DNA of 64,000 bases, taken from Moritella marina ATCC 15381 (lineage in GTDB: Bacteria; Pseudomonadota; Gammaproteobacteria; Enterobacterales; Moritellaceae). Under the pieces are notes generated by a model. The model made no database searches. It was not told the DNA's origin and saw only the letters and a program-made list of their open reading frames with translations. The position numbers were made by a program, and so were the translations under genes. The stretch covers positions 1,178,001 to 1,242,000 of the forward strand of contig NZ_CP044399.1 in the NCBI RefSeq assembly GCF_008931805.1, written 5' to 3'. The first letter of the stretch is position 1. Every line of letters starts with the position of its first letter. Shown here piece by piece: positions 45,996 through 57,314 of the stretch.

Positions 45996-46835
45996 ATGAC
46001 ATTAGCAGCAATTGATTATCGCGCTGAAAACAGCGCTGAAGCGTTCGTAAAGTCGCTTCGTGAAACGGGCTTTGGTGTATTAACGAATCACCCGATTAAC
46101 CCTGAGCTAGTTCAAACTATTTACACTGAATGGCAAGCGTTCTTTGAAACTGAAGAAAAGCACGGTTTTTTATTCAAGCCTGAAACGCAAGACGGCTTTT
46201 TTCCTGCGACTGTCTCTGAAACAGCAAAAGGCCACAGTGTTAAAGATATTAAAGAGTATTTCCATGTATACACTTGGGGACGTATCCCTGAGTCACTAAA
46301 AGAAAATATTCTTGCGTATTACGAGCAAGCGAATGCACTTGCTGCTGAGCTACTTGACTGGGTTGAAGAATTCTCTCCAGCTGATGTATCGGCAAAATAC
46401 AGCATGCCACTATCGAAGATGGTTGAAGCAAGTACACGTACGTTATTACGTGTTTTACATTATCCGCCAATGACAGGTAATGAAGAAGTGGGTGCGATCC
46501 GCGCTGCTGCGCATGAAGACATTAATATGTTAACAGTACTTCCTGCGGCTAATGAACCTGGTTTACAAGTACTTAAGCAAGATGGTTCTTGGTTAGATGT
46601 ACCAAGTGATTTTGGTAACATTATTATTAATATTGGTGACATGCTACAAGAAGCGTCTGGTGGTTACTTCCCATCTACGACACACCGTGTGATCAATCCT
46701 GAAGGCGCAGATATGACGAAAGCACGCGTATCATTACCGCTATTCTTGCACCCTAAAGCAGACGTTGTATTATCAGAACGTTATACAGCTGATGAGTATT
46801 TGACTGAACGTTTACGTGAGTTAGGCGTGCTTTAA
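45996..46835 (+). CDS. 2-oxoglutarate/Fe(II)-dependent oxygenase, isopenicillin-N-synthase-like
   Basis: A 279-residue non-heme iron oxygenase. The metal triad H173-x-D175 (AAHEDINMLT) and H230 (STTHRV) is intact, as is the RxS 2-oxoglutarate-binding motif at R244-S246 (ARVSLPLFLHP). The N-terminal IPNS-like domain is present, and length is normal for bacterial stand-alone members. Substrate unknown. No biosynthetic cluster surrounds it. Ends at a clear terminator. Confidence 0.9.
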   Translation: MTLAAIDYRAENSAEAFVKSLRETGFGVLTNHPINPELVQTIYTEWQAFFETEEKHGFLFKPETQDGFFPATVSETAKGHSVKDIKEYFHVYTWGRIPESLKENILAYYEQANALAAELLDWVEEFSPADVSAKYSMPLSKMVEASTRTLLRVLHYPPMTGNEEVGAIRAAAHEDINMLTVLPAANEPGLQVLKQDGSWLDVPSDFGNIIINIGDMLQEASGGYFPSTTHRVINPEGADMTKARVSLPLFLHPKADVVLSERYTADEYLTERLRELGVL

Positions 46836-46862
46836 CTCTCTGTTATAAATATACATATTGTT

Positions 46863-46888
46863 AAAAGCGCATTTATGCGCTTTTTTTT
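46863..46888 (+). terminator. Intrinsic terminator of the oxygenase gene
   Basis: AAAAGCGCA (46863-46871) pairs with TGCGCTTTT (46876-46884) around TTTA, followed by four more T. Confidence 0.9.
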
Positions 46889-46952
46889 GTTCTCAATTTT
46901 ATGTTTTGTTAACTAAACTCATTTATTAATAGGGCGCAAAGGATATGAATGA

Positions 46953-47942
46953 ATGTTAAGAACATTTAATGGATGTGCACATGAATGGTTTATCGCGTTA
47001 ACTGAATCGGAAGATGAAGCAAAGCTGGACCTTACTCTATTCGCGTCTATGCAGGCTATTTTGGCAACCTCACGCATTGCTGTATTTTCTGTAAAGAAGG
47101 CACTGAAAGAGCAGAGCGCCGCGTTAATATGTGATAACTTATCTTGTTTAGACTTCTCTTCACAAGACATTGATAACCTCTACCAAAAGCTGCAAGATAA
47201 TAAGATCCACATCTCTGAATCGTTGGCTGAAAGGGTGAGTTACATTCCAATCTGCCATGGTGAGTCAGTTATTGGTTTTGTCGTCGCGGCGCATGAACTG
47301 GGTGATATAGCGAGTACAAAACAACTCAATACGGCGATAAATGTATTACATATTTATGCTAACCAGCAACATATCTTATTTAAGAACAGACTTGATCCGC
47401 TTACCGAACTACTCAATAGACAAACCTTTAATAATAAAATGATGGAGGTCATCACTGGCCATGATCATAATGAACGCCGCGATCAAATTGATGAGCATTG
47501 TGCTTGGTATCTTGCCATGTTAGATATTGATAACTTCAAAAAAGTGAATGATCAGTTTGGTCATGTTATTGGTGATGAAGTATTAATATTAATGGCGGGC
47601 TTAATGAAATGTAATTTTCGGAGTGAGGATTATATTTTCCGTTATGGCGGTGAAGAGTTTAGCGTATTGTTTAAATGCGCCGATGAAAGTACCGCTGAAC
47701 ATATACTAGAGCGCTTAAGAGAGACGATTGCAGGCTATAACTTTCCACAAGCAAAAAGCATGACGATGAGTATCGGCTTTACAGAATTAAAGAGTTGTAC
47801 CTTAATACCAAAACTTGTTCAGCAAGCCGATTTAGCACTTTACCACTCGAAAGAGTCAGGACGAAACTCAGTGACAAATTTTAAAATAATTGCACATTTG
47901 CACAATATTGATTATGTCACAGAGCACGAACTGTTTAAATAA
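46953..47942 (+). CDS. Diguanylate cyclase (GGDEF) with GAF-like N-terminal domain
   Basis: A 329-residue soluble protein. Residues about 1-140 look like a GAF-type sensor domain. A linker ending DPLTELLNRQTF leads into a GGDEF domain with active site GGEEF at 232-236 and an allosteric I-site RSED at 223-226, exactly five residues upstream. It should therefore make c-di-GMP under product inhibition. No transmembrane segment is evident. It is monocistronic. Confidence 0.9.
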   Translation: MLRTFNGCAHEWFIALTESEDEAKLDLTLFASMQAILATSRIAVFSVKKALKEQSAALICDNLSCLDFSSQDIDNLYQKLQDNKIHISESLAERVSYIPICHGESVIGFVVAAHELGDIASTKQLNTAINVLHIYANQQHILFKNRLDPLTELLNRQTFNNKMMEVITGHDHNERRDQIDEHCAWYLAMLDIDNFKKVNDQFGHVIGDEVLILMAGLMKCNFRSEDYIFRYGGEEFSVLFKCADESTAEHILERLRETIAGYNFPQAKSMTMSIGFTELKSCTLIPKLVQQADLALYHSKESGRNSVTNFKIIAHLHNIDYVTEHELFK

Positions 47943-47960
47943 CGTGATTTACCGTGTCAT

Positions 47961-48854
47961 TTAATTAGCATATACATGCTGATAATGTTCAATCCCCATA
48001 TCAGATACAAGCACTTGTGTCGCTTGTGCGTGACTCATCCTAGTTTCTGCTTTTTCAACCAATATTATTGCTGTTATATCCGTTAATGTGAAACCGGCTA
48101 AATTTAAATTAATCAGCACTGACTGTAGCGGTGATAATGACGGATTAAAGGCCGCATTTTCAATATAACGCCCAGTAATGACTTTACCTGTTGTTGTTTC
48201 TAAGGCAATACCGGCATGGCAATGGCTGTAAGGCGCATAGCTGGTATTAGCAGCCTGTAATGCAGCTTGTACTAGCGATGAATCGTTTTCTTGTTGCAAG
48301 GTCAAATTAACAGGCTGAGCCGCTAATAGTGATTCGCTAATGCCCAGATCAATCGGACCGAAAGAATCAGGCAGCAAGGTTGCTAGGCTTTTTACACCTG
48401 TTGCTTTTAAGTTGACACTTAACGTTGGTGCACAGTGTAATTCATTCATGAACTGACGGCAGTGACCACAAGGGCTGTCTGTCACTGTGACATCTAAAAT
48501 AGCCGATTCATGATGGCTAAAGGCATTATTAATCGCGGCTTGTTCAGCATGGACACTGTTGAATAATGCTTGATTGGTAAATTCATAATTGGCGCCAAAA
48601 TACAGATTACCCGATTCAGCTCGTGCAATTGCGCCGACATTAAAATCAGAGATAGGGGCAACAGAGTAGGCTGCAGCTAACGGTAATAAACTGAGTAATA
48701 ATTCAGGCGTTTCTAGTGCTGAATGCAGTTGTAATAAGTCAACATCGTCAGTATGAATGACACCTTTAAAATCAACTTTAGAAATTATAGGTAGAACATG
48801 GCATTGAAGTGATTCTGGTAAGCTAGAAAGTGCTTTAATGAGGTTTGCTTTCAT
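47961..48854 (-). CDS. cdd: Cytidine deaminase
   Basis: A 297-residue two-domain cytidine deaminase of the E. coli type. The N-terminal catalytic half has SVHAEQAAI (His-Ala-Glu) and SPCGHCRQFMNEL (zinc cysteines). The C-terminal half (ANTSYAPYSHCHAGIALE onward) is the inactive structural repeat. The start at 48854 (MKANLIKAL) is preferred because it aligns with the E. coli N-terminus. The open frame continues 26 codons further without similarity. Confidence 0.94.
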   Translation of the reverse strand: MKANLIKALSSLPESLQCHVLPIISKVDFKGVIHTDDVDLLQLHSALETPELLLSLLPLAAAYSVAPISDFNVGAIARAESGNLYFGANYEFTNQALFNSVHAEQAAINNAFSHHESAILDVTVTDSPCGHCRQFMNELHCAPTLSVNLKATGVKSLATLLPDSFGPIDLGISESLLAAQPVNLTLQQENDSSLVQAALQAANTSYAPYSHCHAGIALETTTGKVITGRYIENAAFNPSLSPLQSVLINLNLAGFTLTDITAIILVEKAETRMSHAQATQVLVSDMGIEHYQHVYAN

Positions 48855-48957
48855 AAAAATTGGCCTTGTTAAAAAGTGGCACTGAATAGAGAATAAAATT
48901 CTATCTGGGTGCCACTTTGCAACTAAAACCAATTTATTACAAGGTTACAGCTCTAAA

Positions 48958-50148
48958 TTATAAAACTTTTAGTACTAAACCGTTTAGATAATAACCTTCT
49001 GGATAGAAGCTAGCCGTTGGGTGATCGCCTGCTTGTGATAAGCGCTCTACGATGTAAGCGTCACGGCCTGCATCAAGTGCTGCATCAGCAACGATTTTTT
49101 GGAATAAACCATCTTCCATTAGGCCTGAACATGAGAATGTTAACAGTGTGCCGCCTGGCTTAAGAACTTGCATTGCGACGAAGTTAATATCTTTGTAACC
49201 ACGGCAAGCGCCTTTCATTTGTGCTTTGCTTTCAGCAAACTTAGGCGGATCAAGAATGATCGTATCAAACGTACGGCCTTCTTCACGGTATTGGCGTAAT
49301 ATTTTGAATACGTCAGCACGTTCGAAAGAGGCGTTTGATAGATCTAAACCATTGTGCTCAGCATTACGTTTAGCAATGTCTAATGCAGGTTGCGATAAAT
49401 CAACGTTCGTGATTGATTTAGCGCCAGCTTGTAGTGCGTAAACACCAAAACCGCCCGTGTAGCTGAAGCAGTTAAGTACGTCTTTGCCTTTCGCGTATTT
49501 TGCTGCTGCTTTACGGTTATCACGTTGATCAAGATAGAAACCAGTTTTGTGGCCACCTTTAATATCAACTTCAATTTTAACGCCGTTTTCTTCGATGATA
49601 ACTGCCTCAGGTGGCTCTTCACCTTTCAGTACACCTTGTACTAACTCTAGGCCTTCTTTTTTACGTACTGCTACGTCTGAACGTTCGTAGATGCTACATT
49701 CTGGGTAAAGCACGCTTAGTGCAGCTACTAATGTTTCACGGTGGAAATCTGCACCCGCTGATAATAGCTGACATACTAAGAAATCGTTGTAACGGTCAAT
49801 CGTGATACCCGGAAGGCTATCAGATTCAGCTGCGATTAAACGGTAGCCAGTAAGGCCTTTCTCTTCGATTAACTCATCACGTAGCGATTGTGCTTGCTTG
49901 ATGCGTTTTTCAAAGAATGCTTGGTCGATTTCTACGCCACGGTCGTAATGCCATACACGTACACGGATTTGTGACTCTGGAGAGTAGCTACCTGATGCTA
50001 GCCATTCGCCGCCTGCACTCATGATATCAACAGTACCGCCAACTGCTACTTCGCCTTTTACTTTCTGTACTGCGCCAGAGAAGATCCACGGGTGTCTACG
50101 TTTAAGTGCTTTTTCTTTGCCTTTAGCAAGGATAATTTGAGCTGTCAT
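48958..50148 (-). CDS. rlmI: 23S rRNA m5C1962 methyltransferase
   Basis: A 396-residue RlmI (YccW) protein: N-terminal PUA domain beginning [18 protein letters not shown], then a Rossmann methyltransferase with [13 protein letters not shown] as the SAM motif and [19 protein letters not shown] as the family signature around motif IV. The catalytic Cys is in FSCSGLM. Modifies C1962 of 23S rRNA. Length identical to the E. coli enzyme. Confidence 0.95.
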   Translation of the reverse strand: MTAQIILAKGKEKALKRRHPWIFSGAVQKVKGEVAVGGTVDIMSAGGEWLASGSYSPESQIRVRVWHYDRGVEIDQAFFEKRIKQAQSLRDELIEEKGLTGYRLIAAESDSLPGITIDRYNDFLVCQLLSAGADFHRETLVAALSVLYPECSIYERSDVAVRKKEGLELVQGVLKGEEPPEAVIIEENGVKIEVDIKGGHKTGFYLDQRDNRKAAAKYAKGKDVLNCFSYTGGFGVYALQAGAKSITNVDLSQPALDIAKRNAEHNGLDLSNASFERADVFKILRQYREEGRTFDTIILDPPKFAESKAQMKGACRGYKDINFVAMQVLKPGGTLLTFSCSGLMEDGLFQKIVADAALDAGRDAYIVERLSQAGDHPTASFYPEGYYLNGLVLKVL

Positions 50149-50201
50149 TTAAATCTCTTATCGTTTTTAATTTAGTTATAAATCATACGTTATATAATAG
50201 T

Positions 50202-50227
50202 AAAGGGACTCAAGCTTGAGTCCCTTT
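50202..50227. terminator. Perfect 26-bp palindromic terminator
   Basis: AAAGGGACTCAAG followed directly by its reverse complement CTTGAGTCCCTTT. It lies downstream of metG (-) and upstream of rlmI (-), so it probably terminates metG. It is followed by short T/A tracts. Confidence 0.75.
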
Positions 50228-50279
50228 AAAAATCAGTATTAGAAACGTTTTAATTAACGCTTCAGATAACCGAACTTAA

Positions 50280-52361
50280 TTACATTACGCGCATGCCAGG
50301 TTCAGAACCTTCGTCCGGGTTTAGTACAAAGATATCGCTACCGCCAGGGCCAGCAGCAAGTACCATACCTTCTGACATACCAAACTTCATCTTACGGGGT
50401 GCTAAGTTAGCAACCATTACCGTTAAGCGACCTTGCAGTTGCTCTGGTTCGTAAGCTGATTTGATACCAGCAAATACTTGACGCGTTTCGCCGCCTACAT
50501 CTAAGGTTAGCTTAAGTAGTTTCTTAGCGCCTTCAACATGCTCAGCTTTAACAATTTTAGCAATACGTAAGTCAACTTTTGCGAAATCATCAAATGCGAT
50601 CATTTCACCAATTGGCTCTTCCTTAATGTGCTTGTCAGAAGCAAGGTCTATAGCCGTCTCTTCAACAGCCGCTTCAACAACTTCTTCTTCAGCAACCACT
50701 AGGTTTTGCTTAGATGCTTCAACCATAGTTTCAACTTTGTCCATTTCAACACGTTGCATTAACGGTTTGAACTTGTTGATTTCGTGGTCTGTTAATACTG
50801 TTTTGTAGCTATCCCAGTTGAATTCATCATTTAAGAATGTTTCAACTTCAGCAACCATCTCTGGTAATACCGGTTTCAAGTAAACCGATAAAATACGGAA
50901 TAAATTGATGCCCATAGTACAAACAAGATGTGCTTCAGCTTCACAGCCTTCTTGTTTGATTAATTGCCACGGTGCTTTGTCTGCAATGTAAGCATTGGCT
51001 TTATCAGCCAGTGCCATAATTTCTTTAATTGCTTTGCTGAAATCACGTGTTTCGTAATACTGAGCAATGGTATCGCCAGCTGCAACGAATTCAGCTAATA
51101 ATTCAGGTTCTGAAATTTCGCTTGCTAGTTTTGCATCAAAACGCTTGTAGATGAAACCAGCAGTACGGCTTGCAAGGTTAACTACTTTACCAACAACGTC
51201 AGAGTTTACGCGCTGGGCAAAGTCTTCTAGATTTAAATCTAGATCAACAATCTTGTTGCTTAGTTTTGCTGCGTAGTAATAACGTAGGTATTCTGGGTTT
51301 AAGTTGTCTAAGTAAGTACGCGCCATAATAAATGTACCGCGTGATTTAGACATTTTCTTACCGTTTACAGTAACAAAACCGTGTGCAAATACGCCAGTCG
51401 GTTTACGGAAACCCGTACCTTCAAGCATTGCAGGCCAGAATAGGCTGTGGAAGTTAACGATGTCTTTACCAATGAAGTGATAAAGTTCAGTCGTTGAATC
51501 TTTCTTGAAGTATTCATCAAAGTCTAGGTCATCGCTGCGATCACAAAGATTTTTGAAGCTACCCATGTAGCCGATAGGTGCGTCTAGCCAAACGTAGAAG
51601 AATTTACCTGGTGCATCCGGGATCTCGAAACCAAAGTAAGGTGCATCACGGCTGATGTCCCACTGTTGTAGACCGGCTTCAAACCATTCAGCTAGTTTAT
51701 TTGCTATTTCTTCTTGTAATGTACCAGAACGTGTCCATTCTTTTAGCATGTCGCCAAAAGCAGGTAGGTCGAAGAAGTAATGCTCTGAATCTTTCAGTAC
51801 AGGTTCAGCACCTGATACAACAGAACGAGGTTCGATCAGATCCGTTGGAGAATATGTTGCGCCACAGTTGTCGCAGTTATCGCCATTTTGATCTTCGCTC
51901 TTACATTCAGGGCAAATACCTTTAACGAAACGATCTGGTAGGAACATTTGTTTTTCTGGATCAAACAGCTGTGAGATAACACGTGTTTTGATATGACCGT
52001 TATCGCGTAGACGCGTGTAGATCATGCTTGCTAGTTCACGGTTTTCATCACTGTGTGTTGAATGATAGTTATCAAAACCAACATTGAAATCAGCAAAATC
52101 TGCCATATGCTCAATTTTAGTTTGCGCGATCATTGCTTCCGGCGTGATGCCACGCTCTTGCGCTTTAAGCATGATAGGTGTGCCGTGGGCATCATCAGCA
52201 CATACATAAGTACATGTGTGACCACGTTGCTTTTGGAAACGGACCCAGATATCTGTCTGGATGTACTCAAGCATATGACCTAAGTGAATAGGACCATTGG
52301 CATAAGGTAATGCGCTTGTTACTAAAATCTTGCGTTCTGATGTCATAAAATTCTGACTCAT
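50280..52361 (-). CDS. metG: Methionyl-tRNA synthetase
   Basis: A 693-residue class I synthetase. Near the N-terminus is [18 protein letters not shown] with the HIGH-type motif HLGH. Zinc-binding CPEC and CDNC pairs and the KMSKSRG loop are present, and a C-terminal tRNA-binding OB domain ([20 protein letters not shown]) completes it. A Glu/Val-rich linker separates the last domain. Divergent from apbC, as in E. coli. Confidence 0.98.
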   Translation of the reverse strand: MSQNFMTSERKILVTSALPYANGPIHLGHMLEYIQTDIWVRFQKQRGHTCTYVCADDAHGTPIMLKAQERGITPEAMIAQTKIEHMADFADFNVGFDNYHSTHSDENRELASMIYTRLRDNGHIKTRVISQLFDPEKQMFLPDRFVKGICPECKSEDQNGDNCDNCGATYSPTDLIEPRSVVSGAEPVLKDSEHYFFDLPAFGDMLKEWTRSGTLQEEIANKLAEWFEAGLQQWDISRDAPYFGFEIPDAPGKFFYVWLDAPIGYMGSFKNLCDRSDDLDFDEYFKKDSTTELYHFIGKDIVNFHSLFWPAMLEGTGFRKPTGVFAHGFVTVNGKKMSKSRGTFIMARTYLDNLNPEYLRYYYAAKLSNKIVDLDLNLEDFAQRVNSDVVGKVVNLASRTAGFIYKRFDAKLASEISEPELLAEFVAAGDTIAQYYETRDFSKAIKEIMALADKANAYIADKAPWQLIKQEGCEAEAHLVCTMGINLFRILSVYLKPVLPEMVAEVETFLNDEFNWDSYKTVLTDHEINKFKPLMQRVEMDKVETMVEASKQNLVVAEEEVVEAAVEETAIDLASDKHIKEEPIGEMIAFDDFAKVDLRIAKIVKAEHVEGAKKLLKLTLDVGGETRQVFAGIKSAYEPEQLQGRLTVMVANLAPRKMKFGMSEGMVLAAGPGGSDIFVLNPDEGSEPGMRVM

Positions 52362-52549
52362 CTTGTGGTTAAAAATAAAGTTGTCCGATGTTACCTGATA
52401 CGGCCTTTAAAGCATAGATGTTACGCTAAAAACCCTGCTATTTTTAGCGTATTTATTTGTGAATCTTTACTTTATGATTGATATAGTAGATTAATAAAGT
52501 ATAAATGCTTAAAAGCTAAACACTTACGTACTTAATTTGAGAGGCGGTT

Positions 52550-53626
52550 ATGGATATTACAAAGATCACTCAGCTTGTTGGTATTTTTACACCTAAAAAC
52601 TGGTTACAAAATATTGCCGAGACTAATGTATTAGAGACAATTAGCAACAAGGATGGTTGTGTTGAAATTCAGATACGTTTACCGTTTCCATCATTAGATT
52701 TTGAAGAAGAAGTCAAAACTAAATTAGAAGCGAAAGTACTGTTAATGAAAGGGGTTGATCGCGTTAATTGGGTCATTAAGTTAGACGTTGCCACTCTTGC
52801 ACGCTGTAATGATGCGCCTGCGATTAAGGGCGTTAAGAATGTGATTGCCATTGCATCGGGTAAAGGCGGGGTAGGCAAGTCAACGACAACGGTTAATACC
52901 GCGCTCGCATTAGCTAAAATGGGTGCCAAAGTGGGTATCATGGATGCCGACATTTACGGACCATCAATTCCACTGATGCTGGGGGTGAGCGAATCTCGCC
53001 CAGAGGCCTATGATGGCAATACCATGCAAGCGATTAACGCGCACGGTTTAGCGGTAAACAGTATTGGTTTTATTGCCTTAAATGATCAAGCGATGATTTG
53101 GCGTGGGCCAATGGCGAGTAAAGCATTAATGCAGTTACTTGGTGAAACCCACTGGGGTGAACTGGATTATTTGTTTATCGATATGCCACCGGGTACGGGT
53201 GATATCCAATTAACGCTAAGCCAAAACATTCCGGTGACAGGTGCATTAATTGTATCAACCCCGCAAGACGTGGCGCTTGCCGATGCAGCAAAAGGCATCA
53301 GCATGTTCAGACAAGTGAAAGTGCCGGTATTAGGTGTCGTCGAAAACATGAGTACGCATATTTGTAATAATTGTGGTCATGAAGAAGCTATTTTTGGTAC
53401 GGGTGGTGTCACTAAAATGGCCGCTCGTTTTGATACCGAGTGCGTGGCGCAATTACCGCTACATATCGATTTGCGTGCAGATATCGATGCCGGTATTCCA
53501 ACGGTAGCGGCCCGACCTGACTCCGAGTTTTCAGCTGTGTATGCGCAACTCGCGAATGATATTGTCAGTAAAATGTTTTTTCAAACGCACACAATATCAA
53601 CAGCGATCCCGATTAAGCTAGCGTAA
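52550..53626 (+). CDS. apbC: ApbC/Mrp family Fe-S cluster carrier ATPase
   Basis: A 358-residue P-loop protein. An N-terminal domain related to DUF59/MIP18 is followed by IASGKGGVGKSTTTVNTALA (deviant Walker A), then IMDADIYGPSIP and the cluster-binding ICNNCGHE pair. It carries 4Fe-4S clusters to apo-targets. The divergent arrangement with metG is conserved. A GAGG site precedes the ATG. Confidence 0.95.
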   Translation: MDITKITQLVGIFTPKNWLQNIAETNVLETISNKDGCVEIQIRLPFPSLDFEEEVKTKLEAKVLLMKGVDRVNWVIKLDVATLARCNDAPAIKGVKNVIAIASGKGGVGKSTTTVNTALALAKMGAKVGIMDADIYGPSIPLMLGVSESRPEAYDGNTMQAINAHGLAVNSIGFIALNDQAMIWRGPMASKALMQLLGETHWGELDYLFIDMPPGTGDIQLTLSQNIPVTGALIVSTPQDVALADAAKGISMFRQVKVPVLGVVENMSTHICNNCGHEEAIFGTGGVTKMAARFDTECVAQLPLHIDLRADIDAGIPTVAARPDSEFSAVYAQLANDIVSKMFFQTHTISTAIPIKLA

Positions 53627-53797
53627 CCTTGTTAATTTTATAGCGGATTGTAAAATTTACTAACTTATTGTAGGTATTTTTCAACTTAATACTGCTATTT
53701 TATAAGTTAATATAGGTATTTTTCGGTTTACTCTAGAATGACGGACTATAAATTTCTATAATAACGGGGTCTTAAGCCCTAACGGATCATTTAATAA

Positions 53798-54442
53798 ATG
53801 AATAATACATCTAACTCTTGTGTGATCATCGCAATCGCAGGTGCTTCTGCATCTGGCAAAAGCCTACTTTCTTCAACAATCTATAGCGAGCTTGTTGCTG
53901 AGTTTGGCGAATCACAAATTGCAGTCATTACTGAAGATTGTTATTACCGTGATCAAAGTCACCTCGAGATGGAAGAGCGAGTTAAAACAAATTATGACCA
54001 TCCACAAGCGATGGACCATAAATTATTGTGCAGTCATTTACAGGGTTTGAGTGACGGCAATGCAGTAGAAATACCAACGTACAGCTACACTGAGCATACG
54101 CGTATGCCTGAAACGACTAAATTGACAGCGAAAAAAGTGATCATTTTAGAAGGTATTTTATTACTGACAGATCCCGCTATCCGTAACATTATTCACGCGA
54201 GTGTATTTATGGATACGCCGTTAGACATTTGTTTTGTGCGCCGTTTACAACGTGATGTTGCAGAACGTGGCAGAACGATGGAGTCGGTGATTGAACAATA
54301 TAATGATACGGTGCGTCCAATGTTCCTACAGTTCATTGAACCATCAAAACAATATGCAGATCTTATTGTGCCACGTGGTGGTAAAAACCGTTTTGCGATT
54401 GATACATTAAAAGCAAAAATTTGTCAGTTATTAAACGATTAA
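53798..54442 (+). CDS. udk: Uridine kinase
   Basis: A 214-residue kinase: P-loop [20 protein letters not shown], then [13 protein letters not shown] and NYDHPQAMD (uridine binding), and [18 protein letters not shown]. Phosphorylates uridine and cytidine in pyrimidine salvage. Followed by dcd as in E. coli. Length normal. Confidence 0.97.
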   Translation: MNNTSNSCVIIAIAGASASGKSLLSSTIYSELVAEFGESQIAVITEDCYYRDQSHLEMEERVKTNYDHPQAMDHKLLCSHLQGLSDGNAVEIPTYSYTEHTRMPETTKLTAKKVIILEGILLLTDPAIRNIIHASVFMDTPLDICFVRRLQRDVAERGRTMESVIEQYNDTVRPMFLQFIEPSKQYADLIVPRGGKNRFAIDTLKAKICQLLND

Positions 54443-54557
54443 TGTAATAGTTTATGTCCACGTGAATCTCAGATTTAACATCTGATATTACTTGGGCATA
54501 TAAGTATCAACACTAACAGCATTATAATTAACACAGCATCTATTAAAGAGAGAAAAA

Positions 54558-55160
54558 ATGCGCCTGTGCGATACAGATATTGAAAAATACTTAGATGATG
54601 GCCGAATTACGATTGAGCCAAAACCTGAGCAAAGTAAAATTAGCGGTGTAAGCGTTGATGTTACTTTAGGCCATGAATTCCGAGTATTTCAAGCACACAA
54701 TGCGCCTTATATTGATTTGAGTGGCCCTAAAGAAGAAGTGGCTATCCAACTTGATAAAGTCATGAGTGATGAAATTGTGATACCTGACGGTGAAGTATTT
54801 ATTTTACACCCAGGTGAATTCGCTTTATCTGTGACTTTTGAAAAAGTAACTTTACCAGCTGATATCGTTGGTTGGTTAGATGGACGTTCGTCATTAGCGC
54901 GTTTGGGTCTGATGGTACATGTTACTGCGCATCGTATTGATCCAGGCTGGTCTGGGCGTATCGTTCTGGAATTCTATAACAGTGGTAAATTACCGCTAGC
55001 GTTACGTCCGAAAATGACGATCGCAGCGTTAAACTTTGAAACACTGACTGCACCTGCTGCGCGCCCTTACAATCAACGTAAAGATGCGAAGTATAAAAAC
55101 CAGCATGGTGCCGATTCAAGCCGAATCAACCAAGACGATAACGACAATAAAAATGCTTAG
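54558..55160 (+). CDS. dcd: dCTP deaminase
   Basis: A 200-residue trimeric dCTP deaminase, supplying dUTP for thymidylate synthesis. The N-terminus [17 protein letters not shown] and the active-site region [20 protein letters not shown] and [11 protein letters not shown] are diagnostic. The C-terminal tail ([20 protein letters not shown]) matches the family's flexible lid. Ends at a strong terminator. Confidence 0.97.
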   Translation: MRLCDTDIEKYLDDGRITIEPKPEQSKISGVSVDVTLGHEFRVFQAHNAPYIDLSGPKEEVAIQLDKVMSDEIVIPDGEVFILHPGEFALSVTFEKVTLPADIVGWLDGRSSLARLGLMVHVTAHRIDPGWSGRIVLEFYNSGKLPLALRPKMTIAALNFETLTAPAARPYNQRKDAKYKNQHGADSSRINQDDNDNKNA

Positions 55161-55211
55161 TCACTAGCTTCACACTGTAATGAATACTTGAAATTGTGCT
55201 AATCTAAACAT

Positions 55212-55250
55212 AAAAATACCCATCACAGTTATTGCGATGGGTATTTTTTT
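55212..55250 (+). terminator. Intrinsic terminator of dcd
   Basis: AAAAATACCCATC (55212-55224) pairs with GATGGGTATTTTT (55236-55248) around an 11-nt loop, continuing into more T. It may also serve the convergent YjiH-like gene. Confidence 0.9.
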
Positions 55251-55302
55251 GTCTTACATTTCCTTTAAATTCCATTGTTACAGTCTTTGTAACGGGAATT
55301 AC

Positions 55303-56694
55303 CTAGAAGATAAGGTGAGCAACACCTGTAATGATAGGTAGTGTGATAACTGTACGTAGTACAAATATGATAAACAGGTCAACAATGTTTACCGGTATTT
55401 TACTGCCCAATAATAATGCGCCAACTTCAGACATATAAATAAGTTGTGATACTGATACACCGGCGATGATGAAACGAGTCATGTCGCTTTCCATTGATGC
55501 AGCAAGAATACTTGGTACAAACATATCAGCAAAACCAACCACGAGTGATTCAGATGCCAGTGCCGCTTCTGGTACGTTCATGAACTCAAGATAATACATA
55601 AACGGTTTACCAAGCACGGCAAATATTGGTGTGTATTCAGCGATAAGTAAGCCGACAGTACCGATTGCCATGACGACAGGTAAAATACCGAATACCATGT
55701 GCGTGGCGTTTTTCAAACCTTCGATAAATACTGTTTTGTATGACGTTACTTTTGATGCACGATCAACGGCTTGATCAATACCCCATGAGAAAACGGTGTG
55801 ACCAGTCGGTATTGCTTCTAAATCGTGTTTTTTCGGTGTGCCATCAATATAGATATCTTTTTTCCAACACAGTGGTGGAAGCTTAGGTACGATAATCGCA
55901 GCAACGATGCCTGATAATGTGATCGCCATGTAATAAGGTAAGAAGTATTGCTCTAAATTAACTTGAGCGATGACAACTAAGCTAAACGTAATTGATACTG
56001 CCGAGAAGGTAGTACCAATAACTGCGGCTTCACGTTGAGTATAAAACTTCTCTTGGTATTGTTTATCCGTTAACAAGATACCGACACTGCCATCGCCTAA
56101 CCAAGAGGCAATACAGTCAACCGCAGAGCGACCCGGTAGATTGAAAATAGGACGCATTATTTTTGTGCATAGCGCGCCGCACAATTCCAGCAAGCCAAAG
56201 TTAAGCAATAGCGGTAATAATAAACCAGCAAAGATGAATACTGCGAACAGGGTCGGTAGTAAGTCATTAAGTACCAAACCACCGGTATTAGCATTCCAAA
56301 TATATTCCGGGCCGACTTGAAAAACGGTTGCGATAGTAAACACGCAGCTGACTAGTCTTATGATTAGCCAAAGTGGTGTTGGCATGAATAATTCTTTCAG
56401 AAATACACGTTCAGTTATAAACGTTGGTTTGAGTAATACAGCCAACGTAGAGGTCACAGCCATGAACGAAATGATTACTGTGATGATATGAAGTAGGTAA
56501 CCGTCCAATAACGACAATAACGCCTTGGCTAAAATTGCCACTGGGATCGTCATTTGGCCTTCATAGCTCACAGGAGTCATGAATAAAAACAAACCTATTA
56601 ACGAGGGGATTACAAATCGCATTAATGATTTGTTACCTGAGTTTGTATTTTTTAGCTCACGCGATGATTCAGCGTAAATATTATTATCTTTCAT
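55303..56694 (-). CDS. YjiH-like membrane protein with nucleoside-recognition (Gate) domains
   Basis: A 463-residue polytopic membrane protein of the YjiH family, with Gate-type segments such as GRSAVDCIASWLGDGSVGILL and MNVPEAALASESLVVGFADM. Members are putative transporters of nucleosides or related solutes, but activity is not firmly known. ATG 56694 is chosen since GGGA precedes it. An ATG at 56757 would add 21 residues without similarity. It separates dcd from the asmA-like gene, which are adjacent in E. coli. Confidence 0.8.
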   Translation of the reverse strand: MKDNNIYAESSRELKNTNSGNKSLMRFVIPSLIGLFLFMTPVSYEGQMTIPVAILAKALLSLLDGYLLHIITVIISFMAVTSTLAVLLKPTFITERVFLKELFMPTPLWLIIRLVSCVFTIATVFQVGPEYIWNANTGGLVLNDLLPTLFAVFIFAGLLLPLLLNFGLLELCGALCTKIMRPIFNLPGRSAVDCIASWLGDGSVGILLTDKQYQEKFYTQREAAVIGTTFSAVSITFSLVVIAQVNLEQYFLPYYMAITLSGIVAAIIVPKLPPLCWKKDIYIDGTPKKHDLEAIPTGHTVFSWGIDQAVDRASKVTSYKTVFIEGLKNATHMVFGILPVVMAIGTVGLLIAEYTPIFAVLGKPFMYYLEFMNVPEAALASESLVVGFADMFVPSILAASMESDMTRFIIAGVSVSQLIYMSEVGALLLGSKIPVNIVDLFIIFVLRTVITLPIITGVAHLIF

Positions 56695-57314
56695 CAAATA
56701 TTTCCCTTTATAGAGCTGACACTGCAAACCAGATCGGTACGCCAATGCTGCACTCATATTCCATTTACATTACTTAGGTAATGGCATTTATAACTGCCAA
56801 TCACTCAATTGCTGGAGATAGTAACTGCGAACATACATCTTAGAAACATATTATTAACACTCTGTGTCAGCTGTCATGGAAATAAACTTTTTTATGATAT
56901 TTTAGGTGTTACATGTCACATAAATGGATTTTAATGCGTCGCTTTTATATTAATTAGATCGAATTTTGCAGTTTTATATCTTGATATTTGATGGGTATGC
57001 AGTAATTGTGATTGTATAATCGTATTTAGGCTATATTTATGAATAAAGATTAAGTGGCGTAGTTTTTTGGCTGTTTATTTAAAGCCTGTTTTTTAAGCAC
57101 ATTATTTAAACGCATAGTTGTGTTACCTCATATTGGGTGTGTGTGAGGCCACGTAAAGCTTTGCTTGGTAATTATTTAATACGCTAAGGCATTTTATTGT
57201 GAATCTTTCAGCTTTCTGCTAATTACATGATATTATTGGGCAAGATAGCGTTGGTATTATAGTCAATAAGCTATCATTATGGATTAAGATGTATTTTTAT
57301 AAGGTGGTTTAAGG
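56695..57314. other. Divergent intergenic region between YjiH-like and AsmA-like genes
   Basis: About 620 bp without a convincing ORF. A CRP-like half-palindrome (GGTGTTACATGTCACA, 56905-56920) has one perfect TCACA arm and one weak arm. A short CCTCA/TGAGG hairpin lies near 57127-57148. Both promoters must be here. Confidence 0.4.

Noticed and set aside
56905-56920. CRP operator upstream of the YjiH-like gene
   Set aside because: Only one arm (TCACA) is good; the other matches at 3 of 5 positions, which is expected by chance in AT-rich DNA.
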